From Clostridium sp. CAG:567 (lineage in GTDB: Bacteria; Bacillota; Clostridia; TANB77; CAG-508), in NCBI GenBank assembly GCA_000437855.1, contig FR902169.1, positions 7,964 to 71,963 of the forward strand: DNA of 64,000 nucleotides. Reading direction: 5' to 3'. Of this stretch, positions 52,442 through 62,081 are shown in pieces. A program made the translations under genes and the position numbers. The notes below the pieces were generated by a model that worked only from the letters and a program-made list of their open reading frames with translations, was not told the DNA's origin and did no database searches. Position 1 is the first letter of the stretch, and every line of letters starts with the position of its first letter.

Positions 52442-54148
52442 ATTAAACGTATTTTATTCATTCTATTTTTTACATTTATTTTATATTTTATTGGTTTTCA
52501 AATCTTTTCTCCACTCTATTTTCAAAACCATGTAATTATCACTTATGGGTTACACCCTTTTGACATCTGTATTGAACAACCAATTTTGTGGAAATATCTT
52601 AAAATATTATTTTTAATCACCTATTTATATTCTTCGATTTTCTTTTCCAATTTATTATACAACTTATTTAATTTTAAAAAATTTAAACGAACTAAGAAAA
52701 ACAATTTCAAACCATCTTTAACAAATTTAAATAAAAAAGAGGATTTGTCATTATTAATTGGCGAAAATGCAAATACAAGAGAATTGATTTATTTGCCTGA
52801 AAAAAGTTTATATCAAAACATTTTAATTACAGGAACAATTGGTACTGGAAAAACCAGCAGTGCCATGTACCCATTTACTAAACAATTAATAAAATATAAA
52901 AATTGCAATAAAGAAAAAAAATTAGGAATGTTGATTTTGGATGTTAAGGGTAATTATTATAAAAAAGTATTAGAATTTGCTTCTGATTTTAATAGATTAG
53001 ATGATATTATTGTTATTGAATTAAATGGTAATTATAAATATAATCCTCTACATAAACCTAATTTAAAACCATCAGTCATAGCTAATAGATTAAAGACTAT
53101 CTTATTACTTTTTTCAAAAAATAATTCAGAAAGTTATTGGATTGATAAAGCAAGTCAAATTTTAGAAGAAGCAATTAAATTGTGCAGATTATACAATAAT
53201 AATTATGTTACATTTATTGAATTGCATAAATTAATTACGGAAAAAAATTATTACTTGGAAAAAGTTGGCTTATTACGCAAAAAATTTATAAAAAATAAAT
53301 TTTCTAAAAAACAAGTTTATGATTTATTTTCTAGTTTAAATTTTTTTGAAAATGAGTATTTTAATTTAGATCATAGAACTAGTTTGATTTTACAGTCTGA
53401 AATAACCCGTATTACTAATTGTTTTATTTCTGATTATGATGTTTTAAAAACATTTTGTCCAACAAAAGAAGAGCTTAATTTTTTGGGTTTTGATGAAGTT
53501 ATTAATAATGGAAAAATTGTTGTCTTGAATATGAATATAAATGAATATTCTTACCTATCTAAAATAATTGCAGCATATTTAAAATTAGATTTTCAAACAG
53601 ATGTAATGACCCGACTTGCTAATACAAGTAATAACAATTTTAGGAGTGTATGTTTTATTTCTGATGAATATTCTGAATATTGTACTGAAACTGATTGTAA
53701 CTTTTTTTCTCAAAGTAGAGAAGCAAAATGCATTAATATTGTTGCTACTCAAAGTTATACTTCATTATTAAATACTTTACATGATCAGTCGTCTGTAAAT
53801 GTTATTATTCAAAATTTAATAAATAAACTCTGGTTTCGAAATGATGATATTTTTACAATTGAAAATGCTCAAAAACAAATTGGTAAAGAAGATAAAGAAA
53901 AAGTCTCCAGAGGAATTTCTGAAAATGCTAAAGAAACTGTTTTTAGTTATTTTACTAATTCCCTGAATTCAAAAAATTCAAGTATTTCAGAATCTATTAC
54001 AACTAACATTCAAAATGAATATATTTATGATACAAATTTTTTTACTCGCAATTTAACTAATTTTCATTGTTTAGGATTTTTATCAACAGGTTCTGAAATA
54101 ATTCCACCTACTGAAATAAAATTGTATCCATATTTTTATATAAAATAA
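52442..54148 (+). CDS. VirD4/TraG-type coupling ATPase with non-standard start
   Basis: The frame from the ATT at 52442 encodes about 568 residues with two N-terminal membrane helices (RILFILFFTFILYFIGF, and the second near 55-75), as expected for VirD4. The first standard-type start in frame is TTG 52586, which would lose helix one. AGGAGG lies 9 bases before the ATT; an ATG between them gives only Met-Asn-stop. The ATPase has Walker A TGTIGTGKTSS, Walker B MLILDVKG, and the C-terminal FISDEYSEY and VATQSYTSL of TraG/VirD4. It would deliver DNA or protein substrates to the type IV channel. Confidence 0.85.
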   Translation: MKRILFILFFTFILYFIGFQIFSPLYFQNHVIITYGLHPFDICIEQPILWKYLKILFLITYLYSSIFFSNLLYNLFNFKKFKRTKKNNFKPSLTNLNKKEDLSLLIGENANTRELIYLPEKSLYQNILITGTIGTGKTSSAMYPFTKQLIKYKNCNKEKKLGMLILDVKGNYYKKVLEFASDFNRLDDIIVIELNGNYKYNPLHKPNLKPSVIANRLKTILLLFSKNNSESYWIDKASQILEEAIKLCRLYNNNYVTFIELHKLITEKNYYLEKVGLLRKKFIKNKFSKKQVYDLFSSLNFFENEYFNLDHRTSLILQSEITRITNCFISDYDVLKTFCPTKEELNFLGFDEVINNGKIVVLNMNINEYSYLSKIIAAYLKLDFQTDVMTRLANTSNNNFRSVCFISDEYSEYCTETDCNFFSQSREAKCINIVATQSYTSLLNTLHDQSSVNVIIQNLINKLWFRNDDIFTIENAQKQIGKEDKEKVSRGISENAKETVFSYFTNSLNSKNSSISESITTNIQNEYIYDTNFFTRNLTNFHCLGFLSTGSEIIPPTEIKLYPYFYIK

Positions 54149-54165
54149 TTTATTAGGAGGATTTT

Positions 54166-54510
54166 ATGTTTAAAATTTTAAATCGAAAAAAACTTATATC
54201 TATTTTATTTTTATTTATATTTATTTTCACTTTTTCCAATAATGTATATGCAACTATATTTAATGGTAACCCTGAAATTGTTGATAAATTAAATTCTGCT
54301 TTTGAAAAAATCAAAAATTGGATGTTAAAACTTGCTACACCTTCTGCAGCTGTCGCTATTGCCGTCGGTATTTTTATGAAAAAATTTAGTTTCGGAGATG
54401 AAGAAAGAATTAGAACTTCCAAAAAGTTAATACGTGGTAGCTTATTTTCTTACGCATTTATTCTTGCTTTAGATTTAATTTTATCGGCAATTAATTCGTT
54501 ATTAACTTAG
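54166..54510 (+). CDS. VirB2-like small membrane protein (T4SS pilin-type)
   Basis: 114 residues. A signal segment (KKLISILFLFIFIFTFSNNV, likely cleaved after VYA), then two hydrophobic helices (KLATPSAAVAIAVGIFMKK and FSYAFILALDLILSAINSLL) with a basic loop between. This is the layout of TrbC/VirB2 pilins. It is encoded between VirD4 and a VirB6-like protein with AGGAGG 5 bases upstream. Assignment is by shape and context, as VirB2 sequences are poorly conserved. Confidence 0.65.
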   Translation: MFKILNRKKLISILFLFIFIFTFSNNVYATIFNGNPEIVDKLNSAFEKIKNWMLKLATPSAAVAIAVGIFMKKFSFGDEERIRTSKKLIRGSLFSYAFILALDLILSAINSLLT

Positions 54511-54522
54511 GAGGTACATGTT

Positions 54523-55407
54523 TTGAATGATTCAACAAATTTAACTACCTCAATTATTCAAACTATAAATTCCATTTTTGAAACTCTATTTTCTTCTGTT
54601 GATACAACAGTCTATAATATTTTAGATGATTTGGTTTTTATAGATACAAGCATTCTAAATGATTCTATTTTTAAAAAGACATTTGGTATAAATAGTTATA
54701 ATGGTTTACTAGTAATTGCAAATTCCTTATTAGTTGGATTTTCTATTTATTATGCTATTAGATTAATTTATTCTTACTATATGAATTTACAAGTTGAAAG
54801 ACCTTATCAATTTATTTTTAAATTATTAATATTTGCTATTGTTATGAATTGTTCATATTTCATTTGCACACAATTTATTCAAATAAATTACCTAATTTCT
54901 AATGCAATTAAAATTTTAGGAAAAAATATATTTGGACATAATATTTCTTTTTATGAACTAGTAAAAAAATTAAATCTCCTTATTTCTATAAATCAAGATG
55001 AATTTAATATTTTTTCTTTTGATGGATTAATTAAAAGTTTTATTACTATTAATTTATTTAATTTAATTTTTTCTTATGCACTCCGATTTGTAATAATTAA
55101 AGTATTTATTTTAATAACACCTTTTTCAATTTTATCTTTGATAAATAATTCTACTTCATGGTTTTTTAAAACTTGGTTTAAAACTATTTTTTCCTTGTTA
55201 TTACAACAATCCTTTATTTCAATAATTCTACTAATTATTTTTTCATTTAATTATTCTTCTAATGATACTATTTCAAAATTAATGTATATAGGAGGAATCT
55301 ATGCTTTAGTTCGTGCCAATTCATATATGCAACATTTGATTGGTGGTATTTCAACAGATATATCAAATAATTTTAACATTAGTAATAAATTATTCAAAAA
55401 TATTTAG
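54523..55407 (+). CDS. VirB6/TrbL-like polytopic T4SS protein
   Basis: 294 residues with five to six membrane helices and no soluble domain larger than about 60 residues. The middle IITPF-like segment (FILITPFSILSLINNST) followed by WFFKTWFKTIFSLLLQQSFI is typical of the VirB6/CD1107-like inner-membrane channel protein of Gram-positive conjugation systems. The start is TTG at 54523 with GGAGG 8 bases upstream; the nearby ATGs are out of frame. It sits between VirB2-like and PrgI. Confidence 0.75.
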   Translation: MNDSTNLTTSIIQTINSIFETLFSSVDTTVYNILDDLVFIDTSILNDSIFKKTFGINSYNGLLVIANSLLVGFSIYYAIRLIYSYYMNLQVERPYQFIFKLLIFAIVMNCSYFICTQFIQINYLISNAIKILGKNIFGHNISFYELVKKLNLLISINQDEFNIFSFDGLIKSFITINLFNLIFSYALRFVIIKVFILITPFSILSLINNSTSWFFKTWFKTIFSLLLQQSFISIILLIIFSFNYSSNDTISKLMYIGGIYALVRANSYMQHLIGGISTDISNNFNISNKLFKNI

Positions 55408-55420
55408 AAAGGATTTTTTT

Positions 55421-55705
55421 ATGAAATTTATTTTTCCTCAAAATTATAATTTTAAAAATAAATTATTTGGAATAATTGATTATACAAATTTATTTTTAAA
55501 TATTATATGGAATTTTTTTATTTATTTTATTATTAAATTTTTATTTAATAATATTACAATTAAAATATTTGTTTTTATTGTATTTTCATTACCATTTTTA
55601 TTATTTAGTATTTTTGGAGTTAAACAAGAAAATATTTTAAGCATTTTTTTATATATATTTAAGTATTATAGAAACCATAGATTATATCTATATTCTAAAA
55701 AATAA
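55421..55705 (+). CDS. PrgI/VirB3-like T4SS protein
   Basis: 94 residues from the ATG at 55421, with AAAGGA upstream; the open frame extends back into the previous gene and should not be used. It reads MKFIFPQNYNFKNKLFGIID, then two close helices (about 26-47 and 50-68) and a short tail IFKYYRNHRLYLYSKK. The P-x-N-x-x-F-K-x-K-x-F-G entry and final YRxxPR-like end are PrgI-family features. PrgI normally sits next to VirB4; here VirB4 is 6.4 kb away on the other strand. Confidence 0.8.
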   Translation: MKFIFPQNYNFKNKLFGIIDYTNLFLNIIWNFFIYFIIKFLFNNITIKIFVFIVFSLPFLLFSIFGVKQENILSIFLYIFKYYRNHRLYLYSKK

Positions 55706-55791
55706 ATTTAATTCTTTTCTCTATAAGTTTATTGTAAATTATATTAAAAAATGATATAATTTGACAAAACATATTGTAGGGGGAATTACTT

Positions 55792-56760
55792 ATGAAGTTA
55801 GAGCAAAACGACTTATCGCCTTTGTTTTCAAGTACCAACATTCCTGATATATTTTTCACAGGGTACTTACCAGAAGCAAATGGTGACTTTATTAAAGTAT
55901 ATTTATATCTTTTGTTTTTATCAAAATATGATAAAGATATTAAAATAAATGATTTATGTAAAAAATTAGGTCTTTCTTTAAAAGTAATTCAAGATGCAAT
56001 GAAATATTGGGAAGAGCAAGGAATTATTGTAAAGAAAAACACAGGTTATTCATTCAATAATTTACAAGAAATCGAGCTAAATAATTTGTATAAACCTCGT
56101 GTAGCATTATCTGCTGAACAAGTTCAAAAATCTGCTGAAAGTCAAAAACGAGCTAAAACTATGGAATCAATAAACAATCAATACTTTTCTGGTTTAATGC
56201 CAACTACATGGTATCCAGATATTGAATTATGGTTTAAAAAATATGGCTTTGATGATGAAGTTATGATGGCTTTATTTAATTATTGTTTTAATAAATCTGC
56301 TCTTCATAAAAACTATATTCAAACAGTTGCAGATGCTTGGGCTAAAAATTCAATTAAAACATATAGTGACTTGGATTTATATTATGAAAAACAAGAAGCA
56401 GTAAATAAAATTGCAAATATGATAACAAAAAAATTAACACTTGGAAGACAATTATCTCAGTATGAATATGCTTATGTTGAAAAATGGGTTATTGATTTTA
56501 AATTTACTTTTGATGTTATTGAAATTGCATTAAGAAGAACCACATCAAAGGTAAATCCAAGTTTCGACTATATAGATAAATTATTAACCGATTGGCATGA
56601 TAGAGGATTTACTACTCCAGAACATGTTCAAAAGTTCTTAGCTGATATGAAACAAAAAAGTAAAGATATAAAAACTCTTGAAAAAGCTTCTGGATATCAA
56701 AACTATAATCAAAGAAAATATGATAATTTAAATAGTTTATACGCTAATCAAAAGCAATAA
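55792..56760 (+). CDS. DnaD-domain replication protein
   Basis: 322 residues. The N-terminal winged helix (IKVYLYLLFLSKYDKDIKIN, then KLGLSLKVIQDAMKYWEEQG) is followed by two DnaD/DnaB2 helical domains (about 145-210 and 215-285); the second ends with YIDKLLTDWHDRGFTTPEHV, the YxxxIL-W motif region. This layout is that of Firmicute DnaB/DnaD primosomal proteins, which prime helicase loading. GGGGGAA lies upstream of the ATG, and the DnaC-like gene follows after 14 bases. It is probably the chromosomal protein, not element-borne. Confidence 0.9.
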   Translation: MKLEQNDLSPLFSSTNIPDIFFTGYLPEANGDFIKVYLYLLFLSKYDKDIKINDLCKKLGLSLKVIQDAMKYWEEQGIIVKKNTGYSFNNLQEIELNNLYKPRVALSAEQVQKSAESQKRAKTMESINNQYFSGLMPTTWYPDIELWFKKYGFDDEVMMALFNYCFNKSALHKNYIQTVADAWAKNSIKTYSDLDLYYEKQEAVNKIANMITKKLTLGRQLSQYEYAYVEKWVIDFKFTFDVIEIALRRTTSKVNPSFDYIDKLLTDWHDRGFTTPEHVQKFLADMKQKSKDIKTLEKASGYQNYNQRKYDNLNSLYANQKQ

Positions 56761-56774
56761 TATAGGAGGTTATT

Positions 56775-57770
56775 TTGAATAATTCTACTCTAAAAGCTCT
56801 TTTAATTGAATATGAAAAGAAAAGAATTAATGCTGAAAATATTGCTCAAAAAGAAAAAGAAAAGCTTTATGCAGAGTTTCCAGAGCTTGCAAACATAGAT
56901 AAAAAATTAAGTTCATTAGCATTTACTTCCATGAGAGAACTGGCAAAAAATAATGATAAAAAAATAATAGATGATTTAAATTTTAATATTGAAAATTTAA
57001 AAAAGCAAAAAGAATCAATCTTAAATTCAATTGGAGAAAAAGCAAAAAAAATAATTCCAAATTACGAATGTAAAAAATGTAATGATACTGGTTATATTTT
57101 TAATGGTTCTTCAACAGAAATGTGTTCTTGTCTAAAGCAAAAACTTTACAATATTGAATATAATAAATCAAATATATATAATTTAGAAAATCAAAATTTC
57201 AGCAATTTTAATTTAAATTTTTATTCTGATGAAATTAATAGTGCAAAATACAATTCAAATATTTCACCAAGAGAAAATATTAAATTAATAAAAAATATTT
57301 GTGAATCATTTATTAATAACTTTGATAATATAAATACAAAAAATTTACTATTTACAGGTAATACAGGATTGGGTAAAACATTTTTATCCAGTTGTGTTGC
57401 AAATGAATTACTAAAAAAAGAAAAAACCGTATTATATCAAACTTCATCAGTTATGCTTGATACAATTATAAGTTATCGTTTTGGAAAACCAAATGTCTCA
57501 AAAGATGTTTATGATTATCTTCAAAATGTTGATTTACTTATTATAGATGATTTAGGAACTGAAGGAATAAATAATATGAAACTGGTCGAATTGTTTAATA
57601 TTTTAAACAGTAGACTTTTAAATCCTAATAAAAAAACAATTATCTCAACTAATTTAAGCTTACAAAATTTATTTAGTACTTATGATGAAAGAATTGTTTC
57701 TAGACTTGTAGGAAATTATGATATATGTTATTTTTTTGGTGATGACATTCGTTTTATATTAAAAAAATGA
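56775..57770 (+). CDS. DnaC/DnaI-like helicase loader ATPase
   Basis: 331 residues starting at TTG 56775 (AGGAGG upstream). A coiled N-terminal region (1-90) binds helicase. A CKKCNDTGY...CSC zinc-binding stretch follows (about 98-117). The AAA+ domain has Walker A TGNTGLGKTFLS (about 195), Walker B LLIIDDLGTE, sensor 1 TIISTNL and the arginine finger DERIVSRL. It loads the replicative helicase with the DnaD-domain protein encoded just upstream, forming the typical clostridial dnaD-dnaC pair. Confidence 0.92.
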   Translation: MNNSTLKALLIEYEKKRINAENIAQKEKEKLYAEFPELANIDKKLSSLAFTSMRELAKNNDKKIIDDLNFNIENLKKQKESILNSIGEKAKKIIPNYECKKCNDTGYIFNGSSTEMCSCLKQKLYNIEYNKSNIYNLENQNFSNFNLNFYSDEINSAKYNSNISPRENIKLIKNICESFINNFDNINTKNLLFTGNTGLGKTFLSSCVANELLKKEKTVLYQTSSVMLDTIISYRFGKPNVSKDVYDYLQNVDLLIIDDLGTEGINNMKLVELFNILNSRLLNPNKKTIISTNLSLQNLFSTYDERIVSRLVGNYDICYFFGDDIRFILKK

Positions 57771-57800
57771 TATTTCTTAATAAGAAATATCATTTTTATT
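57763..57800. terminator. Terminator after the helicase loader gene
   Basis: AAAAATGATATTTCTTA and TAAGAAATATCATTTTT form a perfect stem with T- and A-runs on each side. Confidence 0.9.
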
Positions 57801-57830
57801 TTTATCTTTCTTGTTCAGTATTTTTTGACT

Positions 57831-58082
57831 TCATATTTTAACTTTATTTTTTTCTGAATTTATTCTTTTTATTTCTTGATCTATACTTTTTACTTTATTT
57901 ATTATAAATTCATGAGAACCTTCTAATTCACTTAGGTAATCAGGTAATCCTTTTTCAAATGAATCTATAGCATTAGCTATCATTTCTTTTCCATTTGGGA
58001 AATTTCCTTCTCTAATAGCTCTAATTCTCTTATATAAATCTAGTTCAACTAAAATTGATAAAGCGTGGAAATTTTCATCCAT
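57831..58082 (-). CDS. Small hypothetical protein coupled to gyrA
   Basis: 83 residues, soluble and helical, no membrane segment. MDENFHALSILVELDLYKRI followed by REGNFPNGKEMIANAIDSFE. The start ATG overlaps the gyrA stop codon (TAATG), so translation is coupled to gyrA. No family recognised. Confidence 0.7.
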   Translation of the reverse strand: MDENFHALSILVELDLYKRIRAIREGNFPNGKEMIANAIDSFEKGLPDYLSELEGSHEFIINKVKSIDQEIKRINSEKNKVKI

Positions 58083-60541
58083 TATTCATCCCCTTCATTC
58101 TCATCTGGATTTATAGTTTCTATGCTAACTACTTTTCCTTCATTTGTTCTCATTAATGTTACACCTTGTGTAGATCTTCCTAATATACTAATATCTTTTA
58201 CTTTTAGTCTAATAATTGTACCATTATCAGTAATTAACATTACATCTTCATTGTCTGTTGCTATACGTATTCCTATTAAACTTCCTGTTTTTGGTGTTAT
58301 TTTATATGTTGTAACACCTTTTCCACCTCTAGTTTGCACCCTATATTCATCAAGTTCTGTTCTCTTTCCAAATCCATTTTCAGTAATCGCAAGTAAAGTT
58401 GCATTTTTATTTCCCTCAACTATAGATTCCATTCCAATAACACAATCTTCACTATCTAGTCTAATGCCTATAACACCTTGAGCTGTTCTTCCCATTGGTC
58501 TAACATCTTTTTCACTAAATGTAATACATGCACCTTGACTAGTAACTAAAACAACATTATCTTGGCCATCTGTTAATCTAACATCAATTAGTTCATCATC
58601 TTCCCTTAATGTAATAGAAAGAAGTCCTGTTTTTCTGCTTGAGTCAAATTCATTTAATGGAGTCTTTTTAATAAATCCTTGTTTTGTTCCCATTAATAAG
58701 TATTTTCCATCTGCGAAATTACTAATTGGAATAACTGCTGATATTTTTTCTCCTGGATCTAATCTTAACAAGTTAACTATTGCAGTACCTTTTGCAGTTC
58801 TACCTGCTTCTGGTATTTCATATCCTCTTAATCTATAAAGTTTTCCTTTATTACTAAAGAATAATAAAGTATCATGAGTTGAAGCTGTAAATATTTGTTT
58901 AACAAAATCTTCTTCTCTTGTAGCTAAACCTGTAATTCCCTTTCCTCCACGTTTTTGGCTCTTATATGTATCTATTGGCATTCTTTTTACATATCCAAAA
59001 TGTGTTAATGTAATTACTGTTTGCTCTTCTTTTACTAGATCTTCAATATTAATTTCACCCTCAGCTGCAACAATTTTTGTTTTTCTTTCATCACCATATT
59101 TTTGTTTTATTTCTAGTAATTCTTCTTTTATAATATCATATACTAATCTTTCGCTTGATAAAATTGCTCTTAAGTGTTCAATTAATTTCATTAATTCATT
59201 ATATTCTTCATCTATTTTTTCTCTTTGCAAACCTGATAAAGTTTTTAATCTCATATCCAAAATTGCTTGAGCTTGAATATCTGATAAATTAAATCTTTTC
59301 ATTAATCTTTCTTTTGGATCATCATAAGAACTACGTATAATATTTATTACTTCATCAATATTATCTAAAGCTATTTTTAATCCTTCTAAAATATGTGCTC
59401 TTGCTAGAGCTTTATCTAAATCAAATTGTGTTCTACGAAGAATAACTACTTTTCTATGATCTATATAATGATCTAAGCATTGTCTTAATGTTAATATTTT
59501 TGGTTCTCCATTTACTAACGCAAGCATTATTACTCCAAAAGTATCTTGTAATTGAGTATGTTTATATAATTGATTTAATATAACTTGAGCGTTTACATCT
59601 CTTTTTAATTCAATTACAATTCTTACTTTTGACTCTCTATCAGATTCATCTCTAATTTCAGAAATTCCTTCAATTCTTTTATCTTTTACTAAGTCAGCAA
59701 TATTTTCAATTAATTTAGCCTTATTTACTTGGTATGGAAGTGAATTAATAATAATTCTTTGTTTATTATTATTCATTTCTTCTATTTCACTTTCACCACG
59801 AACTATAATTTTTCCTCTACCAGTTGTATATGCTTGTTTAATTCCTTCTAATCCTAAAATAAGTCCTTCTGTTGGAAAATCTGGTCCTTTTATTATTTCC
59901 ATTAATTGCTCATCAGTAACATTGTCTTCATCTATTATTTTTATAATTCCGTCTATAACTTCTGTCAAATTGTGTGGAGGAATATTTGTTGCCATACCTA
60001 CTGCAATTCCTGATGATCCATTTATTAATAGAGCTGGTATTTTAGCTGGAAGTACTGTTGGTTCTTGTAAACGATCATCATAGTTTGGCATAAAATCTAC
60101 TGTGTTTTTTTCAATATCAGTAAGCATTGTTTCTGCAATTTTTGCCATTCTTGCCTCTGTGTATCTCATTGCAGCTGCACCGTCTCCATCAATAGATCCA
60201 AAGTTTCCATGTCCATCAATTAATGTATATCTTTGTGTAAAATCTTGAGCTAATCTTACCATTGCATCATATACTGAAGCATCTCCATGTGGATGATATC
60301 TTCCTAAAACAGAACCTACTGTATTAGCACATTTTCTATATGGTTTATCTGAAGTTATACCATCTTCATACATAGCATATAAAATTCTTCTATGTACTGG
60401 TTTCAAACCATCTCTTACATCTGGAAGTGCTCTTGATACTATAACGCTCATAGCATAGTCTATATAAGCTGTACGCATTTCTTTTTCAATGTCACGTTCT
60501 ACTATTTTTCCGTCATTTCTTTTTTCGTCGTTTGCCTCCAT
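58082..60541 (-). CDS. gyrA: DNA gyrase subunit A
   Basis: 819 residues, full length. The breakage-reunion domain includes DVRDGLKPVHRRILYAM, HPHGDASVYDAMVRLAQ and the catalytic Tyr in AAAMRYTEAR. The C-terminal beta-pinwheel repeats include QKRGGKGITG, the GyrA box that separates gyrase from topoisomerase IV. In the quinolone-determining region the residue matching E. coli Ser83 is Ala88, while Asp87 is kept (Asp92). gyrB is not adjacent. A short coupled gene follows. Confidence 0.97.
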   Translation of the reverse strand: MEANDEKRNDGKIVERDIEKEMRTAYIDYAMSVIVSRALPDVRDGLKPVHRRILYAMYEDGITSDKPYRKCANTVGSVLGRYHPHGDASVYDAMVRLAQDFTQRYTLIDGHGNFGSIDGDGAAAMRYTEARMAKIAETMLTDIEKNTVDFMPNYDDRLQEPTVLPAKIPALLINGSSGIAVGMATNIPPHNLTEVIDGIIKIIDEDNVTDEQLMEIIKGPDFPTEGLILGLEGIKQAYTTGRGKIIVRGESEIEEMNNNKQRIIINSLPYQVNKAKLIENIADLVKDKRIEGISEIRDESDRESKVRIVIELKRDVNAQVILNQLYKHTQLQDTFGVIMLALVNGEPKILTLRQCLDHYIDHRKVVILRRTQFDLDKALARAHILEGLKIALDNIDEVINIIRSSYDDPKERLMKRFNLSDIQAQAILDMRLKTLSGLQREKIDEEYNELMKLIEHLRAILSSERLVYDIIKEELLEIKQKYGDERKTKIVAAEGEINIEDLVKEEQTVITLTHFGYVKRMPIDTYKSQKRGGKGITGLATREEDFVKQIFTASTHDTLLFFSNKGKLYRLRGYEIPEAGRTAKGTAIVNLLRLDPGEKISAVIPISNFADGKYLLMGTKQGFIKKTPLNEFDSSRKTGLLSITLREDDELIDVRLTDGQDNVVLVTSQGACITFSEKDVRPMGRTAQGVIGIRLDSEDCVIGMESIVEGNKNATLLAITENGFGKRTELDEYRVQTRGGKGVTTYKITPKTGSLIGIRIATDNEDVMLITDNGTIIRLKVKDISILGRSTQGVTLMRTNEGKVVSIETINPDENEGDE

Positions 60542-60648
60542 TTTTTTACCTCTTTTCTAGTATTTTTCACTCTTTTATTATACTAAAATGCCCAAAAATT
60601 TGCAAGCAAAAATCGTTGTTTTTACCTGCAAATCATCAAAAATAATAT

Positions 60649-61374
60649 TTATTTAATTAAAATTTCAGCAAGCTTTTTTTGCTCTTCTGTTAAATTAAAA
60701 TCCTGCCCATTATTTTTTATAATTAAATGTAAATTTTCTATTTGTCTTGCCTGTTTTAATGTTTCTTCAAGAGGTAATGTTTGTTTTAATTTATCTTTTA
60801 TTTTTTGATATTCTCTTTCCATTCCTTCAAAATTTTGACTTTTATAAAATTCTCTCCAATTATTTTCATATTTTCCTAATTTTTCTACATTATTAATTTG
60901 GTTTGCAAATTCAGTTTCAATATTACTACTAATATTATCTAAAATCACATTTTTTCCTTTTCTTATTAATGTTGTAACATTAGATGGTATCATACCTTTT
61001 TTTGATGTAAAATTTAGTGTAGAATCTATAACATCTGAAATTCCGTCAATTATTCCTCCATTTTTTATCGCATTTTGTGCTTGCGAAATATTTTCAAATT
61101 TACCAGTAAATATTCCAGTTACACTTTTTCCTATTTCAATTCCTTTTTGAACTGTAGTATTTATTCCTTCTTTTAATCCTCCTTTTATTAAACTATTTTT
61201 TATATCAATTACTTGATCTTCTATAAAATTTGGTAATACCCATCTCAGTCCTAAATCTATTGCAGTATTTACTACTTTTCCAACAGTTGTGTTTAAAAAA
61301 TTGTTTTGCTCTTGGGTTGTTACCAACTCATTTTGATTTAATTGTTGATTATTTAAAGTTAATATATTTTCCAT
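60649..61374 (-). CDS. Hypothetical protein of the VirB4-ParA block
   Basis: 241 residues from the ATG at 61374 (AAGGAG 7 bases upstream; the frame extends to 61398). No membrane helix. The N-terminal Gln/Asn-rich tail (NNQQLNQNELVTTQEQNNFL) is followed by helical segments VVNTAIDLGLRWVLPNFIED and IDGISDVIDSTLNFTSKKG and a charged C-terminus with an EEQKKLAEILI end. No known family. It lies 42 bases downstream of the ParA-like gene on the same strand, so it may be a T4SS accessory or secreted substrate, which is inference. Confidence 0.65.
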   Translation of the reverse strand: MENILTLNNQQLNQNELVTTQEQNNFLNTTVGKVVNTAIDLGLRWVLPNFIEDQVIDIKNSLIKGGLKEGINTTVQKGIEIGKSVTGIFTGKFENISQAQNAIKNGGIIDGISDVIDSTLNFTSKKGMIPSNVTTLIRKGKNVILDNISSNIETEFANQINNVEKLGKYENNWREFYKSQNFEGMEREYQKIKDKLKQTLPLEETLKQARQIENLHLIIKNNGQDFNLTEEQKKLAEILIK

Positions 61375-61440
61375 AAAATTTCTCCTTCTGATATTCATCT
61401 AATATTTATTTTTATTTTTAAATATTTTTATTAAATTACT

Positions 61441-62064
61441 CTAAATTTTTTCAGGTATTTTTTCTAATATTTTAAATTCATTAAATGTATTTTTTAATAT
61501 AGAAATTTGAGTTGAATTAATATTATATGTATTAAATATAATATTAATTTTTTCTTTATTTATTTTCCATTTTTCAATATACATATTTAATAATTTTTTT
61601 GCTTTTTGTATTTCTAATAAATTTGCATCTAATATAAAAAAATTTAATTCACTATTATTTATTATTTCTTTTGTATAATCAAAAAAACATTCTGATGATG
61701 TTTCTATTATAATCACATCATATTCTTCTTTTAATTTTAATAATATATTTTTTATTTTTTTATTACTTATTTTATATTTAGAATCAAACAATAAATTCAT
61801 TCCAGATATTAAATCAATTTTATAATTTATTTTAAATATTAATTCTTGTATTTTTATCTCTTTTAATAAATTATTATTTTTTATTTTATTTCTTATTTTT
61901 TGCGAATATTTTTTTATTCCTAATATTTCGTGTAAATTATTATTTAAAATATCAAAATCTATAATTAGTACTTTATTTTTATCCATTAATAAATTTGCTA
62001 AACTAACTGTAAAAATACTTCTTTCTACTTCATTTGTTCCAATAACACAAATTATATTTTTCAT
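61441..62064 (-). CDS. ParA/MinD-like protein with degenerate P-loop
   Basis: 207 residues. The fold order of deviant-Walker ATPases is kept: IICVIGTNEVERSIFTVSLA at the P-loop, KVLIIDFDILNNNLHEIL (A' motif), DVIIIETS (Walker B) and NIIFNTYNIN near the base-binding strand. The Lys and Gly residues of KGGxGKT are replaced by GTNEVERS, so ATP binding of the usual type seems lost. It lies 17 bases downstream of VirB4 and shares its transcript. Possible role as a polar-localisation or scaffold subunit of the secretion apparatus. Confidence 0.7.
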   Translation of the reverse strand: MKNIICVIGTNEVERSIFTVSLANLLMDKNKVLIIDFDILNNNLHEILGIKKYSQKIRNKIKNNNLLKEIKIQELIFKINYKIDLISGMNLLFDSKYKISNKKIKNILLKLKEEYDVIIIETSSECFFDYTKEIINNSELNFFILDANLLEIQKAKKLLNMYIEKWKINKEKINIIFNTYNINSTQISILKNTFNEFKILEKIPEKI

Positions 62065-62081
62065 ATTTTTTCACTTTCCTT

